Source of the DNA: Ga0077555 sp050250755 | Lineage (GTDB): Bacteria > Pseudomonadota > Alphaproteobacteria > Rhizobiales > Hyphomicrobiaceae | Reading direction: 5' to 3' | Assembly (NCBI GenBank): GCA_050250755.1 | Contig: JBFWOB010000001.1 | Span: forward strand, 1-64,000 | DNA length: 64,000 nucleotides | Shown here: piece after piece, positions 17,643 through 25,381 of the stretch | Layout of the letters: every line of letters begins with the position of its first letter | Numbering within the stretch: position 1 is the first letter of the stretch | Notes under the pieces: generated by a model | Seen by the model: the letters and a program-made list of their open reading frames with translations, nothing else | Database searches by the model: none | Told to the model about the DNA's origin: nothing | Position numbers and translations under genes: made by a program

Positions 17643-18188
17643 ATGGCCCGCGTCCCCATCTTGAAATCTCCCGACGAATTGACCGGTGAGGCTCGCCGCA
17701 TTGCGGAAAAGATTGTCGATACGCGCAAGTCGCTGGAAGGTCCCTTCTCGGTCTGGATGCACGCTCCGGAGTGGGCCGAGCGTGTCGCCCACCTGGGAAC
17801 GCTTGTACGCTGGGAGGGTACGCTGGACCTACGGCTTCGGACGCTCGCAGCATTGGTCGTCGGCCGTCACTTTCAGGCCCAATATGTGTGGGGCATCCAG
17901 GGTGTGATCGCTGCTGAGCGAAACATTCCGCGATCGACAATCGACGCGATCCGCGACGATCATTCCGACGGAATTCCGCCTGATGATCTGCAGATCATCG
18001 ACTTCACTCGGCAACTGCTGCGCAAAAACCGCATCGAAGAACCGCTGGCTGAGGCTGTCATGGCACGACTGGGAGCCGACCAATATGTGCAGTTGACGAC
18101 CTGCATCGGTTACTACGCGATGCTGGCGATGACGGTGAACGGGGTCGAGCTGCCGCCAAACCCGAAATACGAAGCCTTGCAGGTCTGA
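17643..18188 (+). CDS. Carboxymuconolactone decarboxylase (CMD) family protein without CxxC
   Basis: A 181-residue all-helical CMD-fold protein, with the central helix VGRHFQAQYVWGIQGVIAAE where active-site His and acidic residues of true 4-carboxymuconolactone decarboxylases lie. The Cys-x-x-Cys of AhpD-type peroxidases is absent, so it belongs with decarboxylase-like members. No other aromatic ring-cleavage gene is close, so the reaction is unproven. Its ATG at 17643 has AGGAAT four bases upstream. It precedes the liv importer by 340 bases on the same strand and could serve the same substrate. Confidence 0.8.
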   Translation: MARVPILKSPDELTGEARRIAEKIVDTRKSLEGPFSVWMHAPEWAERVAHLGTLVRWEGTLDLRLRTLAALVVGRHFQAQYVWGIQGVIAAERNIPRSTIDAIRDDHSDGIPPDDLQIIDFTRQLLRKNRIEEPLAEAVMARLGADQYVQLTTCIGYYAMLAMTVNGVELPPNPKYEALQV

Positions 18189-18527
18189 CGGGAGAAAATC
18201 TAGTCCGGCTGCGGTAAAGCCTTCACCTGCGCGATTGCACCCACTTTGCTGCGCGTTCAATCTCATTCGTCAATATGCTTGCCGGATATGCTAGAGGCAG
18301 GCGCTTCAAATCGTCCACGCTATCCATTCCCGTCGAGAAGACACCGCCATGATAGGGGCCAATAACGAAGACTTCGCTCATCGAAGGTCTTGTGGTCCAG
18401 CAGCAAATCTCCGCCATCGGCCGAATTCTTCTCTGCAATCGAGCAAGGGATTGTCAAGCTGTTGCGGCTCTGCCTACAAATTAGGAAGATCGAGTTGCTT
18501 TCCGCACCGGTCAGAGAAAGTGCCATA
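18189..18527. other. Intergenic before the liv operon
   Basis: About 340 bases upstream of the transporter operon, probably including its promoter. A minus-strand frame (18223-18381) is protein-like but has no ribosome site or family match, so it is not called. Confidence 0.35.
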
Positions 18528-19349
18528 ATGCAGGGAACGAAAGTTGAGTTCGACGACGCGGAAGGGCGATCTGAAGCTTTGAATTCTACGGCCGAATTGC
18601 GCGTAGAAGGCCTGACCGTTCGCTACGGATCGTTAGTGGCCCTGTGCGACATGAGTTGGTCGGTGCGGGGCGGGGAAATTCTTGGCATCATAGGCCCGAA
18701 CGGCGCGGGCAAGAGCAGCAGCTTCGCTGCTGTAACCAATTCGGTCGCACATTCGGGTCGCACAATTCTTTCTGGCGAAGATGTCTCGTCGGTCAGAACT
18801 CATCACTTGGCCGCACGCGGGCTCAGGCGCACGTTCCAGCAAAATTCGTTCTTCGGTGAGCTCACTGTCTTGCAGAATGCGACGGCTGCGATCGTGCGCG
18901 AACATTCCACCGACTTAGCTACATCGCTTCTCGCGCCGTGGCGCGAGCGTGCCACACGGGAAGCGACAGAGCGGCGCGCCGCAGAGCTTCTGATCTCGTT
19001 CGGTGTTGAGCCGAGCTATCACCAGCGCCAGCCGGGCGATATCCCGTACGGCATCCAGCGCATGTTATCGGTAGCGCTGGCGCATGGCGACAGCTGCAAA
19101 GTGCTGCTGCTCGATGAGCCCGCCGCCGGCATCGGAGGCAGCGACATGCGCCGGCTTGCCGATCTTCTGGTCGAACTGCGCCGTCGCCAGATCGCGCTGG
19201 TCGTGATCGAACATCACATGGATCTCATCATGTCGATCGCCGACCGCATTGTCATGATCGACCAGGGTGTCACGCTCGCAACTGGCACACCGAAGGAGAT
19301 CCAGCGCAACGCCGCGGTACGCGAAGCTTATCTGGGGCGCGACGAATGA
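18528..19349 (+). CDS. livG: Branched-chain amino acid-type ABC transporter ATPase (LivG)
   Basis: A 273-residue ATPase of the Liv importer family. Walker A is GPNGAGKSS, the Q-loop is in the FQQNSFF segment, and Walker B is VLLLDEPAAGI with the switch His in VIEHHMDLIM. The signature motif is unusual: DIPYGIQRML replaces the normal LSYGxQR. It is still typical of HAAT ATPases in position. ATG 18528 is chosen because homology starts soon after it (ELRVEGLTVRYGSL). The last four bases overlap the start of the livF gene. Confidence 0.93.
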   Translation: MQGTKVEFDDAEGRSEALNSTAELRVEGLTVRYGSLVALCDMSWSVRGGEILGIIGPNGAGKSSSFAAVTNSVAHSGRTILSGEDVSSVRTHHLAARGLRRTFQQNSFFGELTVLQNATAAIVREHSTDLATSLLAPWRERATREATERRAAELLISFGVEPSYHQRQPGDIPYGIQRMLSVALAHGDSCKVLLLDEPAAGIGGSDMRRLADLLVELRRRQIALVVIEHHMDLIMSIADRIVMIDQGVTLATGTPKEIQRNAAVREAYLGRDE

Positions 19350-20086
19350 CTGCGGCGCTTGCGTGTGAAAACCTCCGCGTTGCGTACGACGGTAACATTG
19401 CCCTCAATGGCGTCAGCATAAGCGTCGGCCCAGGGCAGATGATCGGCCTCGTCGGTGCCAATGGCGCCGGAAAATCGACACTGGTCAATGCGCTTGCCGG
19501 TTGGTCGCGAGGGCGACCTACCGTGTCGGGCCGCGTCAGCCTCGACGGTGACGACATCAGCACGCTCGCGGCTCACGCGCGCTCCAACCATGGTCTGCTG
19601 CTGGTGCCGGAAGGAAAGAATATCTTTGCTGAGCTCACGGTCGAGGAGAACCTCGGCCTCGTACGGCAACCGCGTGACGTGGCCGGCCGTCACGTTTTCA
19701 CGATCGACGACGTCTACAGCTTGTTCCCGCGGTTGACGGAGCGACGCGCCTATCGTGGCGGTTCCCTCTCGGGCGGCGAGAGGCAGATGCTGGCGGTCGG
19801 TCGGGCACTATTAGCCGCGCCGCGCATTCTGATCCTTGACGAGCCGTCCGCGGGCCTCGCGCCACGGCTGATCCTCGATCTTCTCCAAGGCATCCGCAGC
19901 CTTGTCGATCGAGGGCTCCCCGTGCTGCTGGTCGAGCAGAATGTCAAGGCCGCCCTGAAGGTCGTCGATCATCTCTACCTTCTGGAGCGTGGCCAGATCA
20001 TCGCCGAAGGATCGACGGCGGTGATGCAATCGGACGCGCGCATCGTCGAGGCCTATCTCGGCGCGTTGGCGGTGGACGGCGCATGA
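19346..20086 (+). CDS. livF: Branched-chain amino acid-type ABC transporter ATPase (LivF)
   Basis: A 246-residue second ATPase, with Walker A GANGAGKST, signature LSGGERQMLAVGRAL, Walker B ILILDEPSAGLAP and switch region VLLVEQNVKAAL. This motif set and length are LivF-like. Its ATG sits in an ATGA overlap with livG, and its stop overlaps livH by four bases. The encoded heterodimer would drive uptake through LivHM. Confidence 0.95.
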   Translation: MTAALACENLRVAYDGNIALNGVSISVGPGQMIGLVGANGAGKSTLVNALAGWSRGRPTVSGRVSLDGDDISTLAAHARSNHGLLLVPEGKNIFAELTVEENLGLVRQPRDVAGRHVFTIDDVYSLFPRLTERRAYRGGSLSGGERQMLAVGRALLAAPRILILDEPSAGLAPRLILDLLQGIRSLVDRGLPVLLVEQNVKAALKVVDHLYLLERGQIIAEGSTAVMQSDARIVEAYLGALAVDGA

Positions 20087-20937
20087 ACCTGACGCAGCAG
20101 ATCGTCAATGGCCTCGTGCTCGGCTCCGGTTATGCGTGCGTTGCGCTCGGCTGGACCATCCTGCTCGGCGTCGCGCGGGTCGTGAATTTTGCGCATGGCC
20201 AACTCTACATGCTGGGCGCTTTCGTTACGTGGTTCGCGATGACGACGATGGGTGCTCCGTATTGGATGGCGATCGTCGTCGCCATTCTCGTGCTCGTAGT
20301 GCTCGGCGCGCTGGTGCAACTCGCGATGACGCGATTGGTGATGGAGCAGAACCTCACGAGCTTGATGATTGTCACGCTCGGCCTCGGCTACGTCATCCAG
20401 GGTGCCGGCGCGCTGGTATTCGGCGGCAATCCGCAGACGCTGCCGAGCTCGCTCGCGCGTGCGAAGGTCGACCTCGGTTCACTATGGTTCACCTGGCAGG
20501 ACGTGCTCGTGCTGGTCATGACGTTGGTTCTTTACGGCGCGGTCTGGCTGTTCGTGAACCGCACGCGGTTCGGCGCCGTCATTCGCTCGGTGGCAGAAGA
20601 TCCACGCCTGGCCCAGCTATTCGGAATCAACGCCAAACTGGTCTATCTCGCCGTGTTCGTCTTCGAATGCGCCGCGGTCGCACTGGCTGCTGGCTTGGTC
20701 GCACCACGTGCGCCGATCCTGACCAGCATGGGTTTCAGCGAGGTGATCATGACTTTCGTCGTCGTCGTGGTCGGCGGCATCGGCTCGATCGGCGGCGCGT
20801 TGTTGGCCGGCCTGGGGCTCGGTCTGTTCACCGCTTTCTTCGGCGCGCTGGTTTCACCTGCCTACACCACGGCAGCCGCGTTCGGCGCGCTGCTCCTGCT
20901 GCTGGTGGTGCGCCCTGAAGGGCTTGCCACAAAATGA
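20083..20937 (+). CDS. livH: Branched-chain amino acid-type ABC transporter permease (LivH)
   Basis: A 284-residue inner-membrane permease with about eight hydrophobic segments, starting NLTQQIVNGLVLGSGYACVA, typical of LivH. The conserved cytoplasmic loop FGAVIRSVAEDPRLAQLFGI matches the coupling EAA-type segment of the family. It overlaps livF and livM by four bases each. It forms the translocation pore with LivM. Confidence 0.95.
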   Translation: MNLTQQIVNGLVLGSGYACVALGWTILLGVARVVNFAHGQLYMLGAFVTWFAMTTMGAPYWMAIVVAILVLVVLGALVQLAMTRLVMEQNLTSLMIVTLGLGYVIQGAGALVFGGNPQTLPSSLARAKVDLGSLWFTWQDVLVLVMTLVLYGAVWLFVNRTRFGAVIRSVAEDPRLAQLFGINAKLVYLAVFVFECAAVALAAGLVAPRAPILTSMGFSEVIMTFVVVVVGGIGSIGGALLAGLGLGLFTAFFGALVSPAYTTAAAFGALLLLLVVRPEGLATK

Positions 20938-21971
20938 AAGAGGCCTCCTCACATACGCCGATGGCTATCCTGCGCGTGATTGCGATCGCGGCATTGATCG
21001 GCGTGGCGTTCCTCCTGCCGCAGCTCCTTGGCGGCGGTTCGGTGGTCTATTCGACCCTGACGACGATCGCCATTTTCGCGGTCATGTGCTACGGCGTCGA
21101 CGTGATCCTCTCTTATCTCGGCGAGGTCAGTCTCGGCCACACGGTGTTCTGGGCCATCGGCGGCTATGTCGCGGCATTGATGTCAGTGCATCTCGGTGTC
21201 AACGGCTGGGTCACTGCAGGTGCAACCATAGGCGTCGCGCTCGTGTCTGCCGCATTCCTCGGCCTTGTGACCTTGCGTACGCGCGAGTTCGTGTTTTCCC
21301 TCGTCACGTATGCAGCCGCAGTCGTCACCCACGAGATCGCGTTCAACTGGGAGGCGGTTGGGGGATCGGACGGTACGGTCGGCATACCGCCACTGGAGCT
21401 GCCGCTCGGCTTTTTCACCTACACCGGCGGTACACAGGAAGAACTCTGGCCGATCGCGTTCCTGCTCTTGCTTTTGACGCTGTTCTTCGTTGCGCGGTTC
21501 CGCAAGTCGCGGCTCGGTACCATGGCGCTGATGGTGCACATGAACCCGGCGCTGGCGACGAGCCTGGGTGTCGACCAGAGAAGAATTCGCCTTGCCGTGT
21601 TTGTGATCTCGGCACCGATCACCGCGCTCGCCGGATGGCTCTATGCTTACCAGCGGGCCTATGTGGGGCCGGATATGTTCGAGGCATACTTCCTCATCAT
21701 GATGCTGACGGCAGTGGTACTGATTGGCCGTCGAGTCCTGCTCGGCCCCCTGCTCGGCACCGCAGTGCTGATTGTGCAGCAGAACCTGCTATCGCTCGGC
21801 GGCGACTGGAACAAGATCACGCTCGGTATCGTCCTGGCAGCGGTACTGATCCTCTGGCCGTCCGGTTTGATGGGCGCGATCGATTATTTGCGAAGGCGGT
21901 GGCGGCGCGATCCGACCGAATCGGGACAAGCATTACAACAAGCAATATCAACGGAGGAAACACCACGATGA
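20934..21971 (+). CDS. livM: Branched-chain amino acid-type ABC transporter permease (LivM)
   Basis: A 345-residue permease with multiple hydrophobic segments and the LivM-type core: CYGVDVILSYLGEVSLGHTVF near the start and NPALATSLGVDQRRIRLAVF in the coupling loop. It overlaps livH by four bases and livK by four bases (ATGA at 21968). A basic tail (RRRWRRD) follows the last membrane segment. Confidence 0.95.
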   Translation: MKEASSHTPMAILRVIAIAALIGVAFLLPQLLGGGSVVYSTLTTIAIFAVMCYGVDVILSYLGEVSLGHTVFWAIGGYVAALMSVHLGVNGWVTAGATIGVALVSAAFLGLVTLRTREFVFSLVTYAAAVVTHEIAFNWEAVGGSDGTVGIPPLELPLGFFTYTGGTQEELWPIAFLLLLLTLFFVARFRKSRLGTMALMVHMNPALATSLGVDQRRIRLAVFVISAPITALAGWLYAYQRAYVGPDMFEAYFLIMMLTAVVLIGRRVLLGPLLGTAVLIVQQNLLSLGGDWNKITLGIVLAAVLILWPSGLMGAIDYLRRRWRRDPTESGQALQQAISTEETPR

Positions 21972-23110
21972 AGCGTATTCTGTCGCTCGGTTTTGCGGCT
22001 CTTCTCGCGGCGATGACACCTGCATTTGCGCAGCAGGCGCCAATCAAGGTGGGCACGATCTTTCCCTTGAGCGGCGGCGCCGGCCCCGACGGTCAGTCCG
22101 TGACTAACGGTGCCAAGCTGGCGCTGGAGCAGATCAACGAGAAAGGCGGGTTGCTCGGCCGCAAGCTCGTGCTCATCTCCAAGGACGACGAGAGCACGCC
22201 GGCGGTCGGCGTGAGCCGCGCCAACGAGCTGATCGCCGAGAAAGTGGACGTGGTGATCGAGGGCTGGAATTCGCCTGTCACACTCGCCATGCAGCCCATT
22301 CTCGCACGTGCCGGCATCCTCGATATCACCACGGTGTCGAAGGCCGACCTGATCCTCGCGGGAAAAAGCAACCCGCTTGCAATTCGCATCAATTCCTCGA
22401 ACGGCCTCGATGCTGCGGTGATTGCCAAATACGTTGCCGAAACGCTGAAATCCAAGAAGATCGCCTTCCTCACGCAGAACGACGCCTACGGCAACGGCTT
22501 CCAGACAGCCGTCGAGGCCGAGTTCAAGAAGATGAATTTTTCGCCTGAGGTGATCACCGAGAAGTTCGCATTCAAGGACACGGATTTCCGCGTGCAACTC
22601 ACCAATATCAAGGCGGCTAACGTCGACGCCGTCATCGTCACAAGCGCCTCGAATTCTTCCGGTCTACCGGCGACAATCGAACAGTATCGTCAAGCGGACA
22701 TCAAGGCGGCGTTCGTCGGCGCGGTCGGCATCATGCTGCCGACGGTGTTCAAAATCGCGGGCGACGCCAACAACGGCATCGTCTCCGCAGACATCTATTT
22801 CTGGGACCTGCCTCCGTTCGCCACCATTCCAGAGAACGTCTCGTTCGTCGCGGCTTACAAAAAGGCCTACGGCGTTGAGCCTGACAAAAGCGCCGCGCTG
22901 GGCGCCGGCGCGGTCCAGGTCTGGGCCGGGGCGGTAGAGCAGACAAAGAGTCTCGATCGCAAGACGGTGGCTGAGGCAATCCGCGGCAAGACCATCAAGG
23001 GCACACTGTTCGGCGACGCCACGTTCCTGCCGAACGGACAGATGCAGCCCCGCTACGTGGTGTTCAAGGTGGTTGACGGGAAGAACGCAAAGCTCGAGGC
23101 GTTGCAGTAG
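21968..23110 (+). CDS. livK: Periplasmic Leu/Ile/Val-binding-type protein
   Basis: A 380-residue type I periplasmic binding protein, with a signal peptide (ILSLGFAALLAAMTPAFAQQ) followed by IKVGTIFPLSGGAGPDGQSV and LVLISKDDESTPAVGVSRAN, hallmarks of LivJ-like receptors. GGAGG lies about ten bases before the ATG at 21968. The longer open frame running back to 20924 is an accidental out-of-frame extension through livM. The Liv family also carries urea, amides and aromatic acids, so the ligand is not certain. The next catabolic genes would suggest an organic acid. Confidence 0.95.
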   Translation: MKRILSLGFAALLAAMTPAFAQQAPIKVGTIFPLSGGAGPDGQSVTNGAKLALEQINEKGGLLGRKLVLISKDDESTPAVGVSRANELIAEKVDVVIEGWNSPVTLAMQPILARAGILDITTVSKADLILAGKSNPLAIRINSSNGLDAAVIAKYVAETLKSKKIAFLTQNDAYGNGFQTAVEAEFKKMNFSPEVITEKFAFKDTDFRVQLTNIKAANVDAVIVTSASNSSGLPATIEQYRQADIKAAFVGAVGIMLPTVFKIAGDANNGIVSADIYFWDLPPFATIPENVSFVAAYKKAYGVEPDKSAALGAGAVQVWAGAVEQTKSLDRKTVAEAIRGKTIKGTLFGDATFLPNGQMQPRYVVFKVVDGKNAKLEALQ

Positions 23111-23148
23111 CCGTTAGGAGCGTGCGGGCGCACACCCGAAGCAGCAGA

Positions 23149-23171
23149 CCCGGACGCCATCAGCGTCCGGG
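23149..23171. terminator. Perfect hairpin between the liv operon and the peptide genes
   Basis: A 9-bp perfect stem CCCGGACGC/GCGTCCGGG with a CATCA loop. It lies 38 bases after the livK stop and 12 bases after the stop of the minus-strand peptide gene, so it can end transcription from both sides. There is no T tract directly after it on the plus strand. Confidence 0.6.
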
Positions 23172-23182
23172 CTAGGGGTATG

Positions 23183-23329
23183 TCAACGCCACAAATCGCG
23201 AAGATAGCCAGCGACAGCGACTACAAGTGTCGTGAGGAACTGCTCGGTGCTGGCGGTGCGGCACGCTCCCACTTCTTTGATTTCGCCGCCGAAGACAGTT
23301 GCGATTTCTTCGTTGCTTAGCTCGCGCAT
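23183..23329 (-). CDS. Double-glycine leader peptide, bacteriocin-type precursor
   Basis: A 48-residue peptide. The leader MRELSNEEIATVFGG matches the double-glycine consensus (LSxxEIxxVxGG) of class II bacteriocin and microcin precursors. Cleavage after GG would leave a 33-residue product with one Cys, a hydrophobic stretch (FLTTLVVAVAGYL) and a basic aromatic end (RDLWR). ATG 23329 has AGGAG seven bases upstream. It is 44 bases downstream of a second leader gene and probably co-transcribed. Such leaders are processed by C39 peptidase domains of ABC exporters; none is present in this window. Function (antimicrobial, signalling or other) is inferred from the leader alone. Confidence 0.7.
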   Translation of the reverse strand: MRELSNEEIATVFGGEIKEVGACRTASTEQFLTTLVVAVAGYLRDLWR

Positions 23330-23373
23330 ATTCAACTCCTGATGTGTCGAAAGATTAGGTATCGATTAAATGA

Positions 23374-23565
23374 TCATTCGCAGCGGGGCAGCGAGAGATA
23401 CAGCACGGTCGCCACGATTGCGCCGCCGATCATGGCGACAGTTTTTACGGCCTTGTCGGCGACCTCGGTGATGGACATGCCTCCGCCGACCGAGTCGAGC
23501 TCATCCATGGACAGCTCGCGAACGCCGTCGTGGGCGAGTTTCAGGGTTTCTATGCTTTTCGACAT
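23374..23565 (-). CDS. Double-glycine leader peptide with membrane-like core
   Basis: A 63-residue peptide. Its 29-residue leader ends RELSMDELDSVGGG, again fitting the LSxxELxxVxGG consensus. The predicted core of about 34 residues begins MSITEVADKAVKT, has one hydrophobic span with Gly-Gly (VAMIGGAIVATVLYLSL) and ends PRCE with a single Cys. ATG 23565 has AGGAAGG about six bases upstream; the upstream in-frame ATG (23646) is not needed. It is the first gene of a two-gene unit with the peptide at 23183. Both cores carry one Cys, so an inter-peptide disulfide or two-peptide action is conceivable, as an inference. Confidence 0.72.
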   Translation of the reverse strand: MSKSIETLKLAHDGVRELSMDELDSVGGGMSITEVADKAVKTVAMIGGAIVATVLYLSLPRCE

Positions 23566-23895
23566 TGTTGACCTTCCTGTGCGCGGTTTCCGACGTTGCG
23601 TCGATGGTTCGAGCAGCAACGCGTCCTCACTATGCCCGGGCAACATCAGCTCGGCTGTTATCTGGGTTACTCCGACGCTGCCGCAGCGCGGAGGGACACA
23701 TCATTCGTAAGTCGTAAGATGCGGCGGGGCGAGCGCGCTCGGATTTCGAGGTGGTTGAGATCAACGCGCGGGGGCGAGAGTAACGCACATGGCGTTTAGC
23801 GACCGAGCACGATGTTGTTGCTCTGGCCTTCGCCAGTGTCTTTCGCCGCGCTAAGCTCGCCGACAGAGACAGCGGCATCAGAACGGAGATGACCT
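23566..23895. other. Intergenic, promoter region of the peptide genes and PanB-like gene
   Basis: About 330 bases between the divergent peptide operon and the PanB-like gene. Open frames here have atypical composition and no family resemblance. I found no further double-glycine leader. Confidence 0.4.
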
Positions 23896-24798
23896 ATGGC
23901 GAGCCACACAACGGGTGACGGCGGTTTACCACCGCGGGATGCCGGCAAAAGAGGTCTAAAGCGTGTCATGACGCTCGGTGGCCACTACGGGACGCGCAAC
24001 TACACAGTCAAAGATTTGCGTAACCAGAAGGGTAAGCGCGTACTGGTCGAAACGCTTGCATTCTCGGTAGAGGAAGCCGCGGCTGCCGAGGAAGCCGGCA
24101 TTGATACGATGAAAGTGCGCTTCGATCCAAAGTCGCCGCAGTCCGCCGCAGAGATCCGGCGCGCGGCTCCCAACACCTTCATGGCATTCTCGGTGCCACT
24201 CATCGCTGCCGCAAGTCCGACAGAAGCCGTGCGGATCGGTTACGACGCGATGGCGCTCGGCGCCGATGCCATCATGTGCCAGTGGAGCCCTCGCTTCATC
24301 GAGGCGGCGGCGGAGGCAGGTATTCCCGTGCAGAGCCACGCTGGTCTCGTGCCGCGAAAGAGCACGTGGACGGGCGGGTTGCGAGCGGTTGGCAAGACGC
24401 TCGATGAAGCGATGCAGGTGTACCGGGATATCAAGGCCCTCGAGAATGCCGGCGCCTATGCGGTCGAGGTGGAGGTAATCCCCGAGGAGCTGCTTCGCGA
24501 GATCAGCAAGCGCACGAGCCTGCTCACGTCTTCGATCGGTGGAGGAAGCGGCGGCGACATTCAATTTTTGTTCGCCGACGACATCCTCGGGAACAATCCG
24601 CCACCTTATCCGCGGCACTCGAAACAATACCGCAATCTCTACAAAATGAAGCAGGAGATGCAGCGAGCGCGCGTTGCAGGCTTCAAGGAATTCGTCGACG
24701 AGGTGCGCAGCGGTGCGTTTCCTGACGCCGAGCATGTGATTAAGGCGCCGAGCGATCTGATCGAGAATTTTCTGGTCGCCGTGGATAAGGAAACTTAA
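23896..24798 (+). CDS. PanB-like TIM-barrel protein lacking the metal ligands
   Basis: A 300-residue homologue of 3-methyl-2-oxobutanoate hydroxymethyltransferase. Recognisable segments are AGIPVQSHAGLVP (PanB GIPVMGHIGLTPQ), TGGLRAVGKTLDEA, LENAGAYAVEVEVIPEEL (catalytic Glu region), FLFADDILGNNPP and VDEVRSGAFPDAEHV. However the Mg ligands of PanB are missing: no VGDS Asp, VDMPF is replaced by FSVPL, and the third acid region reads MCQWSPRF. It therefore probably catalyses a different aldol-type or isomerase reaction. The ATG has CGGAG about seven bases upstream. It converges on the catabolic operon and follows the liv importer, so it may belong to that pathway. Confidence 0.82.
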   Translation: MASHTTGDGGLPPRDAGKRGLKRVMTLGGHYGTRNYTVKDLRNQKGKRVLVETLAFSVEEAAAAEEAGIDTMKVRFDPKSPQSAAEIRRAAPNTFMAFSVPLIAAASPTEAVRIGYDAMALGADAIMCQWSPRFIEAAAEAGIPVQSHAGLVPRKSTWTGGLRAVGKTLDEAMQVYRDIKALENAGAYAVEVEVIPEELLREISKRTSLLTSSIGGGSGGDIQFLFADDILGNNPPPYPRHSKQYRNLYKMKQEMQRARVAGFKEFVDEVRSGAFPDAEHVIKAPSDLIENFLVAVDKET

Positions 24799-24889
24799 CC
24801 GATCGTCTCGGTGAACCCTTGGAAAGTGGCCGCAGGAAGCGATCGGAGGCGAAAGGATCGGCAGCTTCCGCACGCCTCCTATAGCAGAC

Positions 24890-25351
24890 CTACCGCTCCG
24901 GCTTCCATTGCGCGTAGAGGTGCAGACCCGATCCAGGCTGCGCTGGCATATGGCGAATGATCATAGACTGCTCGGCAAAAGGCCGGGCCAATTCGGCATA
25001 GATCGCCGCGGTCGACAGCCCGTATGGGGCGCCGTCATCGTTGGAATAGGCATATGCGACCTTCTCGATGCCGGCCAGTCGCATCGCAGCTAAGCACATC
25101 GGGCAGGGATGGCCACTGGCATAGACGCTGCAACCTTTGAGATCGGCGGTGCCAAGTTTGCGGCTGGCCGCACGAATTGCCATCAGTTCTGCATGCGCGG
25201 TGGGATCGTTTGTGCTGTGGATCTCGTTCACGCCGGTGGCGACGACCTCGCCGCCCTTCACCACAACGGCTCCGAAAGGGCGACCACCTTTGCCGATATT
25301 TGCGCGGGCGAGTTCTATAGCGTCACGCAGAAAGTGGTTTTCGTCCGTCAT
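24890..25351 (-). CDS. Nucleoside/guanine deaminase-like protein
   Basis: A 153-residue member of the cytidine deaminase superfamily. Zn-binding motifs are TAHAELMAI (His ligand and catalytic Glu) and SGHPCPMCLAAM (two Cys ligands). Size and the GRPFGAVVVKGG strand fit GuaD or TadA-type deaminases. The long C-terminus (AYSNDDGAPYGLSTAAIY) favours guanine-type or small-molecule deaminases over tRNA editing TadA. It is the last gene of the minus-strand operon, 30 bases after the crotonase gene. The substrate is unknown. Confidence 0.88.
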   Translation of the reverse strand: MTDENHFLRDAIELARANIGKGGRPFGAVVVKGGEVVATGVNEIHSTNDPTAHAELMAIRAASRKLGTADLKGCSVYASGHPCPMCLAAMRLAGIEKVAYAYSNDDGAPYGLSTAAIYAELARPFAEQSMIIRHMPAQPGSGLHLYAQWKPER

Positions 25352-25381
25352 GATTGTCTCCGTATTCTCAGCAGCGGCCAG

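Noticed and set aside
17643..18188. AhpD-type peroxidase
   Set aside because: The CxxC motif is missing, so only the CMD fold is called.
18223..18381. Minus-strand 52-codon frame upstream of livG
   Set aside because: Plausible composition but no ribosome site or known family, and it sits in a promoter region.
20924..21967. An open frame that runs into the livK gene from upstream
   Set aside because: It is the out-of-frame shadow of livM; homology, signal peptide and Shine-Dalgarno all place the livK start at 21968.
23630..23878. 82-codon minus-strand frame as a possible third peptide gene
   Set aside because: No double-glycine motif, Arg/Ser-rich shadow-like composition and no Shine-Dalgarno.
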